Source: Capnocytophaga gingivalis ATCC 33624 (GTDB taxonomy: Bacteria; Bacteroidota; Bacteroidia; Flavobacteriales; Flavobacteriaceae). Taken from it: a stretch of DNA of 42,682 nt. A program made the position numbers and the translations under genes. The DNA lies in the NCBI RefSeq assembly GCF_000174755.1, contig NZ_ACLQ01000014.1:1-42682 (forward strand), given 5' to 3'. Numbering within the stretch: position 1 is the first letter of the stretch; each line of letters opens with the position of its first letter. This document shows, piece after piece, positions 17,562-25,163 of this stretch. The notes under the pieces are model-generated. The model was not told the origin of the DNA, ran no database searches, and saw only the letters and a program-made list of their open reading frames with translations.

Positions 17562-18025
17562 AAAAATCATTAGAAAACCTTTTAGAAAAACAAGGTATTG
17601 TCTTACTCAATACCCTCTCTAAAGAAGAGCGACGCGCTCGTACCGAAACTATCAAAGCGCGCTATCGCGAGGCAGGTTATGACGATTTGCCTCACGAACT
17701 TATTACTTTCCTTACCCTATTCGACGGCAAGGATATCAAGCGCCGCGACGGCTATATGGTTTTTATTTCCTCACAAAACCTCCCTACCCGCCAAGAGATG
17801 CTATACTACGAATCGGATGCAGGGGTTACCGAGCTTATTCCCTTTGGTGATGTCAATGCCGATGAAGTTCTCTGTATAGATAGTGTAGGCAGTGTATGGG
17901 GCGTACTTGACCTTACCTCTTGGGTGCCAAGAAAGACCTATCATTATTTTTATGGGGGCGACCTCTATACCGCCCTTGAAAATATGATCAAAGGCAAAGT
18001 AGAAGAAACAATCATACGACCTTAA
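17558..18025 (+). CDS. SMI1/KNR4 (SUKH) family protein, copy 1
   Basis: A 155-residue single-domain SUKH protein. An N-terminal helical part (SLENLLEKQGIVLL, EERRARTETIKARYREAGYD) leads to DDLPHELITFLTLFDGKDIK, then the beta core with GYMVFISSQNLPT, TELIPFGDVNADEVLCIDSV and GSVWGVLDLTSWVPRKTY, closing with a DLYTALENMIKGK helix. It is about 90 percent identical by eye to the protein at 19093-19563 (some 16 substitutions and one inserted Leu). The duplicated segment also includes the downstream gene start, now broken. A cytosolic toxin-neutralising role is inferred from the family. Confidence 0.88.
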   Translation: MKKSLENLLEKQGIVLLNTLSKEERRARTETIKARYREAGYDDLPHELITFLTLFDGKDIKRRDGYMVFISSQNLPTRQEMLYYESDAGVTELIPFGDVNADEVLCIDSVGSVWGVLDLTSWVPRKTYHYFYGGDLYTALENMIKGKVEETIIRP

Positions 18026-18037
18026 AAACACAATACT

Positions 18038-18088
18038 ATGGCAATAGACGGCGTAAAAATCATAGATAGCACATTTATAACAGCATAA
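18038..18088 (+). pseudogene. Broken 5' end of an Imm26-like gene
   Basis: The first 33 nt from ATG 18038 are identical to the start of the intact gene at 19576 (MAIDGVKIIDS), as is the 12-nt spacer before it. After GATAGC the 13 nt GATAGTGGCTACG are missing, the frame shifts, and a TAA follows at 18086. Similarity ends a few bases later, so the rest of the gene was lost. Confidence 0.85.
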
Positions 18089-18091
18089 TAA

Positions 18092-18123
18092 GCTTTGTCA
18101 AAGTCTAAAAACTTTGATAAGGC
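18092..18123 (+). terminator. Hairpin after the broken gene
   Basis: Arms at 18092-18104 (GCTTTGTCAAAGT) and 18111-18123 (ACTTTGATAAGGC) pair along all 13 positions in RNA with two G-U pairs and a 6-nt loop. There is no long T-tract, so it may be an attenuating rather than a strict terminator. It separates the SUKH copy 1 unit from the gene at 18174. Confidence 0.45.
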
Positions 18124-18173
18124 TTGTATATGAACTTCAGAACTTAACGAATATAGAAATTAAATAATAAAAA

Positions 18174-19079
18174 ATGGAATTACAATATTTGTTGGGCAGA
18201 CTTATTCATTCTCCTGAAATTAAAGAATTTTTTGCAAAATATCATTTACCGCAAAACCCTGAACCTCAATACGATGCTTACGGAAACTTGTTTTGGGTAC
18301 CAGTTAATAATGAAGAAAAGACCATTCGCTGCCTCTTTACTGGATATGTGAGATATGCTCCCGCTTATGGAGAGCCTATTGGCAATTATAACAAGGAAAA
18401 AGACCAACTCATTTTGCATCAAATTACCATTGATTCTGAGAATGCACCCAATGGAAAAATTTCTGATATAAACCTGCCTTTTGGATTGAACATTGGCGAT
18501 GATAAAACAACCATTGAACAGAAAATAGGCAAGAAGCTTACGCGTAAAGAAGTGAGTGATTATGGTTCTACTTATGATGTTTTATTTGAGGAATTTAGCT
18601 TGTTAGTGGCTCTGAATCCTCAGGAACAACTGGACAGGCTAATGTTATTCAAATTAGAACTATATGAAAAAGAGCGCATCCGCCTAAAAGCCCTCCTCAA
18701 ATCACAAAACAAAAACATAGACCCTAATCGTATTCCTGAAATACAAGCCTTTCTCTCCGAAATCCCTATCCCAGAGTGGCGCCAGCGTATGGCTGAGGGC
18801 GATGATATGTTTTCAGAAGAAAGCATTACCGCTGTAGAAACAGCCCTTACGGAATATGTGCAGACACTTTGTGAAGCGATGCAAAAGAAAAATGCGACTA
18901 CCGTTTATAATTCTATGGGCAAATTGGTGAAAAAACTCAATAAAATTAATGACAAATACGGACTTATAGAAACAATGGAGCGTGAGGAACTTTGCGAGTG
19001 GCTCAATACACTTATTCGCAAAACAGGTTTAGAATTAGCCGATAATGTAGATATCACCGATGAATATCGCGAGTGGTAA
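18174..19079 (+). CDS. Hypothetical protein between duplicated SUKH genes
   Basis: A 301-residue soluble protein that I cannot assign to a named family. Residues 1-160 are alpha/beta with an aromatic YDAYGNLFWVPV strand, TGYVRYAPAYGEPIGNY and LPFGLNIGDDKTTIEQKIGK; a DYGSTYDVLFEEFSLLVALN stretch closes it. Residues 165-301 are mostly helices rich in E/K. It sits exactly between two copies of a duplicated SUKH segment, as if inserted with or between the copies. Its 3' end lies 13 nt before SUKH copy 2. An immunity function is suggested only by this setting. Confidence 0.75.
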   Translation: MELQYLLGRLIHSPEIKEFFAKYHLPQNPEPQYDAYGNLFWVPVNNEEKTIRCLFTGYVRYAPAYGEPIGNYNKEKDQLILHQITIDSENAPNGKISDINLPFGLNIGDDKTTIEQKIGKKLTRKEVSDYGSTYDVLFEEFSLLVALNPQEQLDRLMLFKLELYEKERIRLKALLKSQNKNIDPNRIPEIQAFLSEIPIPEWRQRMAEGDDMFSEESITAVETALTEYVQTLCEAMQKKNATTVYNSMGKLVKKLNKINDKYGLIETMEREELCEWLNTLIRKTGLELADNVDITDEYREW

Positions 19080-19092
19080 AAAAACAGGAATA

Positions 19093-19563
19093 ATGAAAAA
19101 ATCATTAGAAAACCTTTTAGCCCAGCAAGGTATTACCTTACTCAATAGTCTCTCTAAAGAAGAGCGACGCGCTCGTACCGAAACTATCAAAGCGCGCTAT
19201 CGCGAGGCAGGCTATGACGATTTGCCTCACGAACTCGTCACTTTCCTTACTATATTCGACGGCAAGGATATCAAGCGCCGCGACGGCTATATGGTTTTTA
19301 TATATTCGCAAAATCTCCCCACTCGCGAAGAGATGCTATACTACGAATCCGACGCAGGAGTTACCAAGCTTATTCCCTTTGGTGCTATCAACGCCGATGA
19401 AATCCTCCTTTGCATCGATAGTGTAGGCAGTGTATGGGCTGTACTCGACCTTACCTCTTGGGTGCCAAGAAAGACCTATTACCACTTCTACGGAGGCGAC
19501 CTCTATACTGCCCTTGAAAATATCATTAAAGGCAAAGTAGAAGAAACAATCATACGACCTTAA
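19093..19563 (+). CDS. SMI1/KNR4 (SUKH) family protein, copy 2
   Basis: A 156-residue SUKH protein, paralogue of the one at 17558-18025, with the same organisation: DDLPHELVTFLTIFDGKDIK, TKLIPFGAINADEILLCIDS and SVWAVLDLTSWVPRKTYYHF. ATG 19093 is chosen because it matches the start of copy 1; an in-frame ATG at 19060 lies inside the previous gene. The substitutions (for example FISSQ/FIYSQ, TELIPFGDV/TKLIPFGAI, TYHYFY/TYYHFY) cluster in predicted loops and at the end of the beta core. This is the pattern expected if the two copies recognise different toxins (inference). The gene is followed by the intact Imm26-like gene after a 12-nt spacer identical to that after copy 1. Confidence 0.88.
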   Translation: MKKSLENLLAQQGITLLNSLSKEERRARTETIKARYREAGYDDLPHELVTFLTIFDGKDIKRRDGYMVFIYSQNLPTREEMLYYESDAGVTKLIPFGAINADEILLCIDSVGSVWAVLDLTSWVPRKTYYHFYGGDLYTALENIIKGKVEETIIRP

Positions 19564-19575
19564 AAACACAATACT

Positions 19576-20403
19576 ATGGCAATAGACGGCGTAAAAATCA
19601 TAGATAGCGATAGTGGCTACGACATTTATAACAACATCACCGAGCGTTATAAAGACGGTGAGGATATAGAAAAAATCAGACAGGATTGGCTCAATGAGGA
19701 AGCTAATTTCTGTATTGATGAATTGTATACTGAAATCTACTGGACGGCTTTTGCGTATTCCCTTTGGAAAATAGGTTATCCCCACGATGAAGTACGCGCC
19801 AAAGCCTTGCAACTCATCGAACAAGGAGCAACACCGCTCTGGAATGAGATAGACAGTAAAGCCCAAAAACAACGACAGAAAGCACTCAACAAGCTCAAAC
19901 TACAATTGCAAGAGGATAACCCCAGGCATCTTGTGAAACCTGCTCCAAAGAAACCTAAAACACCTTATTTTGAAGTAGGAGATGTGTTGGTGGTTACCAT
20001 TGATAAACGTTATGGCATCTGTTTTGTCTCAGCTGTAGAAGTTAGCCCAAGAAAGATAGAGTATCACCTTGCTTGTACGCGCTATATAAGCGAGCAGTTC
20101 CCTATGATGACCGACTTTTTGCAAAGCGAACTCGCCTGTGGGAAAAACAATCAAGATTTCGCCCTCAAAACCGATTGCTGGTTCAATCATAAAAATTTAG
20201 GAGCGATACTGCCTTCTCTCCAGAAGATAGGCTCCGTACAATTGAAGCCTTATAGTTTATGGACGCTCTCACCTGCCAATAGTATAGATGATATTTATGA
20301 AAAAATCATAGAAGACAAAAAATACTTTGGAGGGAAACTCAAGAAAGTAGAGGAACTCGTTGAAAAAGTAATAGAAGAAAACTTTTTAGAACACGCACTA
20401 TGA
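19576..20403 (+). CDS. Imm26-like immunity protein
   Basis: A 275-residue protein in two parts. Residues 1-115 are helical (GYDIYNNITERYKDGEDIEK, AFAYSLWKIGYPHDEVRAKA, LIEQGATPLWNEIDSKAQKQ) and resemble the N-terminus of the protein at 35219-36055. From about 133 comes a beta domain opening with YFEVGDVLVVTIDKRYGICF, the pattern of Imm26/SUKH-associated immunity domains (start GDV, then YG followed by hydrophobic strands), and later CWFNHKNLGAILPSLQKIGS. The last 35 residues are charged helix. It pairs with SUKH copy 2 upstream and overlaps the next gene by ATGA. The Imm26 assignment is by eye and should be treated as likely, not certain. Confidence 0.7.
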   Translation: MAIDGVKIIDSDSGYDIYNNITERYKDGEDIEKIRQDWLNEEANFCIDELYTEIYWTAFAYSLWKIGYPHDEVRAKALQLIEQGATPLWNEIDSKAQKQRQKALNKLKLQLQEDNPRHLVKPAPKKPKTPYFEVGDVLVVTIDKRYGICFVSAVEVSPRKIEYHLACTRYISEQFPMMTDFLQSELACGKNNQDFALKTDCWFNHKNLGAILPSLQKIGSVQLKPYSLWTLSPANSIDDIYEKIIEDKKYFGGKLKKVEELVEKVIEENFLEHAL

Positions 20404-20969
20404 AAAACACCCTTTGGCTTTATAAAAATCCTTATCAGATAGAGATTATAGACGAAACTAATCTTGATGATAATCAAAAAGCCCTTACTCGTTATCAAGA
20501 GCGCCAGCCTTACGACCGAGAAATAGGTGACTATGACCAATTGATAGGCATTCGGCTCTATGAAAATGAAGAACCTATGGGCAAAGTATTGCTTGTGGCT
20601 GATACCTATAATGTGCTCAATGAGAAAGGGATTCTTTTGGATAATGATAGACTTTTGGTGGCTTGTGGCTACGAGGTATTCTGTATTCTCTTACCCTCCT
20701 TAGAGCTCCTTTGGCATACACAGGTAGATATGGCTACTTGCTTTGAAATTGCTCCCTATCAAGATGATTATATTACCCACGGCGAGGTGGAGATAGTACG
20801 CCTCAACAAGCAGGGCGAAATTCTCTGGCAGTTCAGTGGAAAGGATATTTTTGTCTCGCCCACAGAGCGCACTCCCGCTTTTACCTTCACTCCAATGGGA
20901 ATTGAACTAGTCGATTTCAATTACGAAAATTATCTCATCGATTATGATGGAAAGATCATTAGAGGATAG
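20400..20969 (+). CDS. Hypothetical protein, beta-rich, end of immunity-like run
   Basis: A 189-residue protein, almost all beta strands, without signal peptide. Segments such as GKVLLVADTYNVLNEKGILL, DRLLVACGYEVFCILLPSLE, LLWHTQVDMATCFEIAPYQD and IVRLNKQGEILWQFSGKDIF recall blades of a PQQ/WD-type propeller, but only two to three are present. Overlap of 4 nt with the upstream Imm26-like gene indicates translational coupling, so the two may act together. It is the last gene of the plus-strand island. Family and function are not recognised. Confidence 0.72.
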   Translation: MKNTLWLYKNPYQIEIIDETNLDDNQKALTRYQERQPYDREIGDYDQLIGIRLYENEEPMGKVLLVADTYNVLNEKGILLDNDRLLVACGYEVFCILLPSLELLWHTQVDMATCFEIAPYQDDYITHGEVEIVRLNKQGEILWQFSGKDIFVSPTERTPAFTFTPMGIELVDFNYENYLIDYDGKIIRG

Positions 20970-21011
20970 TGGATCTGTAACTAAGAATAATCCTTTTCCC
21001 TTGCTGCAAAT

Positions 21012-21039
21012 TAATAATTAATCATTGCTCATTAATCAT
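21012..21039. repeat. Heptamer tandem repeat (TAATCAT) x4
   Basis: Units TAATAAT, TAATCAT, TGCTCAT, TAATCAT sit between the immunity island and the dicarboxylate carrier gene, ending 8 nt before the -7 box at 21048. A candidate -33 TTG (21025-21027) lies within the repeat. Confidence 0.6.
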
Positions 21040-21047
21040 TAAATTCG

Positions 21048-21055
21048 TATCTTTG
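21048..21055 (+). promoter_or_regulatory. -7 box for the dcuB-sppA unit
   Basis: TATCTTTG matches TAnnTTTG; a TTG lies 20 nt upstream at the expected -33 position. The leader to ATG 21097 is about 37 nt. Confidence 0.72.
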
Positions 21056-21096
21056 TGGCTCGAAAATAACAACCTATTTAATCAAATAAAATTGCT

Positions 21097-22422
21097 ATGA
21101 TTTACATGGAATTGCTCGTTGTCCTTGCGGCTATTTTCGTTGGTGCAAGGGTCGGAGGTATTGGTCTGGGGATCTTCGGGATGCTTGGCTTGGGAATTTT
21201 GGTCTTTGGCTTTGGTTTGCCACCAGGGAAGGCACCTATCGATGTGATGCTAATCATCGTAGCGGTGATTACCGCTGCCGCTACCCTACAAGCAGCAGGT
21301 GGATTGGATTACTTGGTCAAGGTGGCCGAGAAGATTCTGCGCCGCAATCCTGCTATGATCACCTTCCTTGCCCCTGTAGTTTGCTATTTCTTTACCCTAT
21401 TCTCTGGTACAGGGCACATCGCTTACTCCCTGCTTCCAATTATCTCGGAGATAGCCACCGATAGCAAGGTACGTCCTGAGCGTCCGCTCTCTATCTCAGT
21501 GATCGCATCCCAACAGGCGATTACTGCGAGTCCTATCTCAGCGGCTACCGCCGCTCTCCTCTCTGCCGAACTCTTAGGAGGCAAAGGGATCACCTTAGGT
21601 AATATCCTTATGGTATGTATCCCTGCCACCCTTATTGGAGTGATTGTGGGGGCTATTGCAGTCAATTTCATCGGGGTACCTTTAGAGAAAGACCCTGAAT
21701 ACCTCCGCCGTGTACAAGAGGGACTTATCAAAACAGATAAGGATGAAAAAGAAGTTCTTACTCCTGAACAGCAAAAACGTGCTAAGCTCTCTGTAATCAT
21801 CTTCCTCCTTGGGGTGCTCTCTATCGTTCTTTTTGGTTCCATAGATGCCCTTCGTCCTGTTTTTGAGATTGATCATAAGAAAGTCACAATGGAGATGACC
21901 CAAATCATAGAGATAGTGATGATGTCTACCGCTGGACTTATGCTCATTTTCTCTAAGGCAGATATAGGCAAAGCAGTCAAAGGATCGGTCTTTATCGCAG
22001 GTATGCAGGCGGTTATTGCTATCTTTGGGATTGCTTGGATGGGAGACACGTATTTCAATGGCAACATGGAATTTTTCAAAAGTCATATCGCCGAGATTGT
22101 AACGGCCTATCCGTTCCTCTTTGCTATTGCCCTTTTTGTGATGTCTATTTTCCTATTTAGTCAAGCGGCTACTGTACGTACACTCTATCCATTAGGATTG
22201 TTATTAGGGATCTCTCCTATGGCACTTATCGCGATGTTCCCTGCTGTCAATGGGTACTTCTTCATCCCTAACTATCCTACGGTGGTAGCAGCAATCAACT
22301 TTGACCGTACTGGTACCACCCGCATTGGCAAGTATGTACTGAACCACTCTTTTCAGATACCAGGCTTTGTAGCTACCATTGTTGCTATCATAGTGGGGTA
22401 TATCATTATTGCTTTTATGTAA
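21097..22422 (+). CDS. dcuB: Anaerobic C4-dicarboxylate transporter, DcuA/DcuB family
   Basis: A 441-residue inner-membrane carrier with 10-12 hydrophobic segments. Members exchange fumarate, aspartate or malate for succinate during fumarate respiration, which suits a capnophilic, succinate-producing anaerobe. Recognisable family stretches are RVGGIGLGIFGMLGLGILVF, FTLFSGTGHIAYSLLPIISE, VIASQQAITASPISAATAAL, a cytoplasmic middle loop (EKDPEYLRRVQEGLIKTDKD), and the C-terminal FPAVNGYFFIPNYPTVVAAI plus DRTGTTRIGKYVLNHSFQIP. Length is normal. DcuA and DcuB cannot be separated reliably by eye, hence the symbol is provisional. ATG 21097 is used; a second ATG at 21106 is possible. sppA follows after 20 nt, probably co-transcribed. 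Confidence 0.92.
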   Translation: MIYMELLVVLAAIFVGARVGGIGLGIFGMLGLGILVFGFGLPPGKAPIDVMLIIVAVITAAATLQAAGGLDYLVKVAEKILRRNPAMITFLAPVVCYFFTLFSGTGHIAYSLLPIISEIATDSKVRPERPLSISVIASQQAITASPISAATAALLSAELLGGKGITLGNILMVCIPATLIGVIVGAIAVNFIGVPLEKDPEYLRRVQEGLIKTDKDEKEVLTPEQQKRAKLSVIIFLLGVLSIVLFGSIDALRPVFEIDHKKVTMEMTQIIEIVMMSTAGLMLIFSKADIGKAVKGSVFIAGMQAVIAIFGIAWMGDTYFNGNMEFFKSHIAEIVTAYPFLFAIALFVMSIFLFSQAATVRTLYPLGLLLGISPMALIAMFPAVNGYFFIPNYPTVVAAINFDRTGTTRIGKYVLNHSFQIPGFVATIVAIIVGYIIIAFM

Positions 22423-22442
22423 TTTACTAACAAAAACAAAAT

Positions 22443-24233
22443 ATGAATTTTCTAAAAACCGTCTTGGCAGTCATCGTGGGCTTTTTCATCACCTTAAGTA
22501 TTGCCTTATTTGCACTTATAGGAATTGCTTCCACTTTTGCTCCCAAGGAAGAGGCTTTTGTCGTGGAGGACAATGCTATTTTGGAGCTCAACTTCACCGA
22601 GCCTGTATATGAGTATGGTGCACCTATGCGAGTGAAGGACTTCGACTATGAGATCGCTCAGGAGAATACCCTACAGGCAATACTCAGAGCTATCAAGCAT
22701 GCTCAGGAAGATCCCCATATCAAGGGAATTGTATTGGGATCCACTGAAGGGGTGGAAGGGAAAACACACTTAGCAGATATTCGCCATGCAGTGGAGGATT
22801 TCAAAAAGTCTGGAAAATTCGTATATGCCTTCAGCGAAGGAGCATCCCAGTATGACTACTATTTGCAAAGTGTTGCCGACTCAGTTTTTGTGGGTACCCT
22901 AGGCAGTGTAGAGGTACAAGGGCTCAGTGCTGAAGTTCTCTATTACAAGGATTTACAAGAAAAATCAGGAGTACACATGGAGGTCTTCCGTCATGGCAAG
23001 TACAAGAGTGCAGTAGAACCCTTCTTGGAGAATACCATGAGTGATGCCAATAGAGAGCAGATCACCAGCTATCTCCGTTCGCTTTGGAATAGCTATGCCG
23101 AGGCAGTTAGCTCCAGTCGTGGTCTTTCCCTGAGCGAACTTGATCAAGTGGCCGATAGTCTGTGGGGGCGCACTCCTGAACTGGCGCTCCAGCACCACTT
23201 AGTGGACAGAATTGCCTTCCGTGACCAATTCGAAGAGAGTGTTCGAAAAGCATCCAAATGCAAAGAAGTCAATGACTTACAATGGGTGCCTATTGAGAAA
23301 TATACAGAAAAGGTAACCCTTGACCGCAAGAAAAATTTATATAAAGAGATCAAGAACGACAAAATCGCCGTGATCTTCTGTGATGGAGAGATCATTGATG
23401 GGCAGTCTACTGCTGGAAGGGTAGGGCACGAGACCATTATCAAAGCCCTGCGTGATGCACGCGAGGACAAGCGGGTCAAGGCTATTGTCCTAAGAGTAAA
23501 CTCCCCTGGCGGAAGTGGTTTGGCATCCGAACTCATCCATAGGGAAATAGGTCTTACCCAAAAGAAAAAACCTGTATACGCCTCTATGGGCAATGTAGCC
23601 GCTTCTGGAGGGTACTATATTAGTTGCAATGCTACACGTATCTTTGCTGATCGGCAGACACTCACCGGATCCATAGGAGTCTTTGGAGTGGTGCCGAACT
23701 TGAGCGAACTCACCCAGCGTTGGGGAATACACAGCCAGCAGGTAAGCACCCACCCTTATGCACTTTCCTATAGCCTTTTTGAGAAAACTCCAGAAAAAAC
23801 ACGCCAAGTAATCACTGAAGGAATTGAGGCTTTCTATAAAAAATTCGTCCAACGTGTAGCGGATGGTCGTCATATGTCGTGGGAAGAGGTAGATGCTCTT
23901 GCTCAAGGACGTGTATGGACAGGACAAGAAGCCTTAGAAAAGGGCTTAGTAGATGAGATAGGTTCACTAAGAGAGACCATCGCTTACGCTGCTAAGGAGC
24001 AGAAACTCAGCGAAGGAAAGTACCTACCTGTGGCTTACCCTATTATAGAAGTGAATTTTATGGATTATATGAAACAGAGATTCCGTGCCTCTTCGCAAGC
24101 AGAGCTTAAAATGCTACTACAGGAAGAAATAGGAAAAGAGCTATACGAACAGCTCCAACATACCAAGCAAGCACTTCCTACCTCAGGAGCATTCCTGCAA
24201 GCCAAGATGCCCTATCAGGTAAGAATCCGATAA
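22443..24233 (+). CDS. sppA: Signal peptide peptidase SppA, 67K type
   Basis: A 596-residue membrane-anchored serine protease that cleaves leftover signal peptides in the membrane. Residues 1-28 form the single N-terminal membrane anchor. Two tandem peptidase-S49 domains follow (about 55-290 and 305-560). In the 67K form the general-base lysine comes from the first domain and the nucleophile from the second. Here these correspond to Lys188 in GKYKSAVEPF and Ser388 in NVAASGGYYISC, preceded by RVNSPGGSGLASELIHREI and followed by GSIGVFGVVPNLSELTQRWG. Both residues are present, so the enzyme should be active. It is 20 nt downstream of the dicarboxylate carrier gene and converges on the next gene. 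Confidence 0.95.
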   Translation: MNFLKTVLAVIVGFFITLSIALFALIGIASTFAPKEEAFVVEDNAILELNFTEPVYEYGAPMRVKDFDYEIAQENTLQAILRAIKHAQEDPHIKGIVLGSTEGVEGKTHLADIRHAVEDFKKSGKFVYAFSEGASQYDYYLQSVADSVFVGTLGSVEVQGLSAEVLYYKDLQEKSGVHMEVFRHGKYKSAVEPFLENTMSDANREQITSYLRSLWNSYAEAVSSSRGLSLSELDQVADSLWGRTPELALQHHLVDRIAFRDQFEESVRKASKCKEVNDLQWVPIEKYTEKVTLDRKKNLYKEIKNDKIAVIFCDGEIIDGQSTAGRVGHETIIKALRDAREDKRVKAIVLRVNSPGGSGLASELIHREIGLTQKKKPVYASMGNVAASGGYYISCNATRIFADRQTLTGSIGVFGVVPNLSELTQRWGIHSQQVSTHPYALSYSLFEKTPEKTRQVITEGIEAFYKKFVQRVADGRHMSWEEVDALAQGRVWTGQEALEKGLVDEIGSLRETIAYAAKEQKLSEGKYLPVAYPIIEVNFMDYMKQRFRASSQAELKMLLQEEIGKELYEQLQHTKQALPTSGAFLQAKMPYQVRIR

Positions 24234-24253
24234 AAAGCCATGAAGTATAGAGA

Positions 24254-25060
24254 CTACTTGCCCATGACTTCCTTATAGAACTGAGGATAACTCTTGCAAG
24301 TGGTCTCTATATTTTCCTCACAGAGGAAGGGTTTCCCAAGGGAGGTAATATAGGAGATAGCCTCGTCAGGCAAAGTCCCTCTGAGGGTAGTAACCCCATC
24401 GGAATAGCGACTGGCCAGCTTGATAAGATTCATACTATTGGGTTCTTTGAGCTCTGGCGCTTGATCAGGAGTAATCTCGTCAAAGGCAATTTTTTCAAGA
24501 ATTCCTTCATCGAGAGAGCCTATAAAAGGTTCACGCAAAAAGCAAGTGATAACTTTGGTATGTTGGAAGATGGGTTCTTCCTTACAGTAGGTCTGTAAGT
24601 ATAGTGGCAGTAGTGCCCCAAGCCAACCCTGTATATGGATCAGATCAGGCGACCAGTTGAGCTTCTTGACCGTCTCTACTATGCCCTTAGCAAAAAAGAT
24701 ACAGCGCTCATCGTTGTCCGCGTATAACTCACCATCCTTATCGAAGGACTCTTCGAGCTTGAAGTACTCATCGTTATCTATGAAATACACCTGCATGCGC
24801 TCTTTCTGAATAGAAGCAACCTTGACAATCAAGGGCATATCTATATCATTGATAACCAAGTTCATCCCTGAGAGACGAATCACCTCATGTAGTTGATGTC
24901 TTCTCTCATTAATATCCCCATAGCGGGGTGTGAATATACGCAATTGCCCTCCTGTAGTATTGAGAGCTCTTGCCAAATCAAAAGCAAGTTTGGATACTTC
25001 CGTTTCTGCCTGATAGGGCAGTACCTCGGAGGAGACATAAAGTATCTTTTTACTTTTCAT
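24254..25060 (-). CDS. Glycogen/starch synthase N-terminal-like protein
   Basis: A 268-residue protein resembling only the N-terminal Rossmann half of GT5 glycogen synthase: KILYVSSEVLPYQAETEVSK, RIFTPRYGDINERRHQLHEV, VYFIDNDEYFK, ERCIFFAKGIVETVKKLNWS, PDLIHIQGWLGALLPLYL. The second GT-B domain, which holds much of the active site, is missing. The ADP-glucose-binding KxGGL motif after SEVxP is replaced by AETEVS, and the HDW motif is QGW. It is thus very unlikely to synthesise glycogen. From memory, this short form is commonly found beside panC in Flavobacteriia, so it is a conserved gene rather than a fresh truncation. Role unknown. Promoter box at 25097-25104. Confidence 0.85.
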   Translation of the reverse strand: MKSKKILYVSSEVLPYQAETEVSKLAFDLARALNTTGGQLRIFTPRYGDINERRHQLHEVIRLSGMNLVINDIDMPLIVKVASIQKERMQVYFIDNDEYFKLEESFDKDGELYADNDERCIFFAKGIVETVKKLNWSPDLIHIQGWLGALLPLYLQTYCKEEPIFQHTKVITCFLREPFIGSLDEGILEKIAFDEITPDQAPELKEPNSMNLIKLASRYSDGVTTLRGTLPDEAISYITSLGKPFLCEENIETTCKSYPQFYKEVMGK

Positions 25061-25096
25061 AGTATTCTTATTTTAGATAATAAAACTATTCAAGGG

Positions 25097-25104
25097 CAAA
25101 GTTA
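25097..25104 (-). promoter_or_regulatory. -7 box for the glycogen-synthase-like gene
   Basis: Minus-strand TAACTTTG followed by CCC fits TAnnTTTG, giving a leader of about 30 nt to ATG 25060. The divergent panC has no comparably clear box in the same 103-nt spacer. Confidence 0.65.
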
Positions 25105-25163
25105 CAAAAAAAAGTTGAATTATTTTTTATTTTGTTGTTTTTACATCTATAATTATTAAATAA

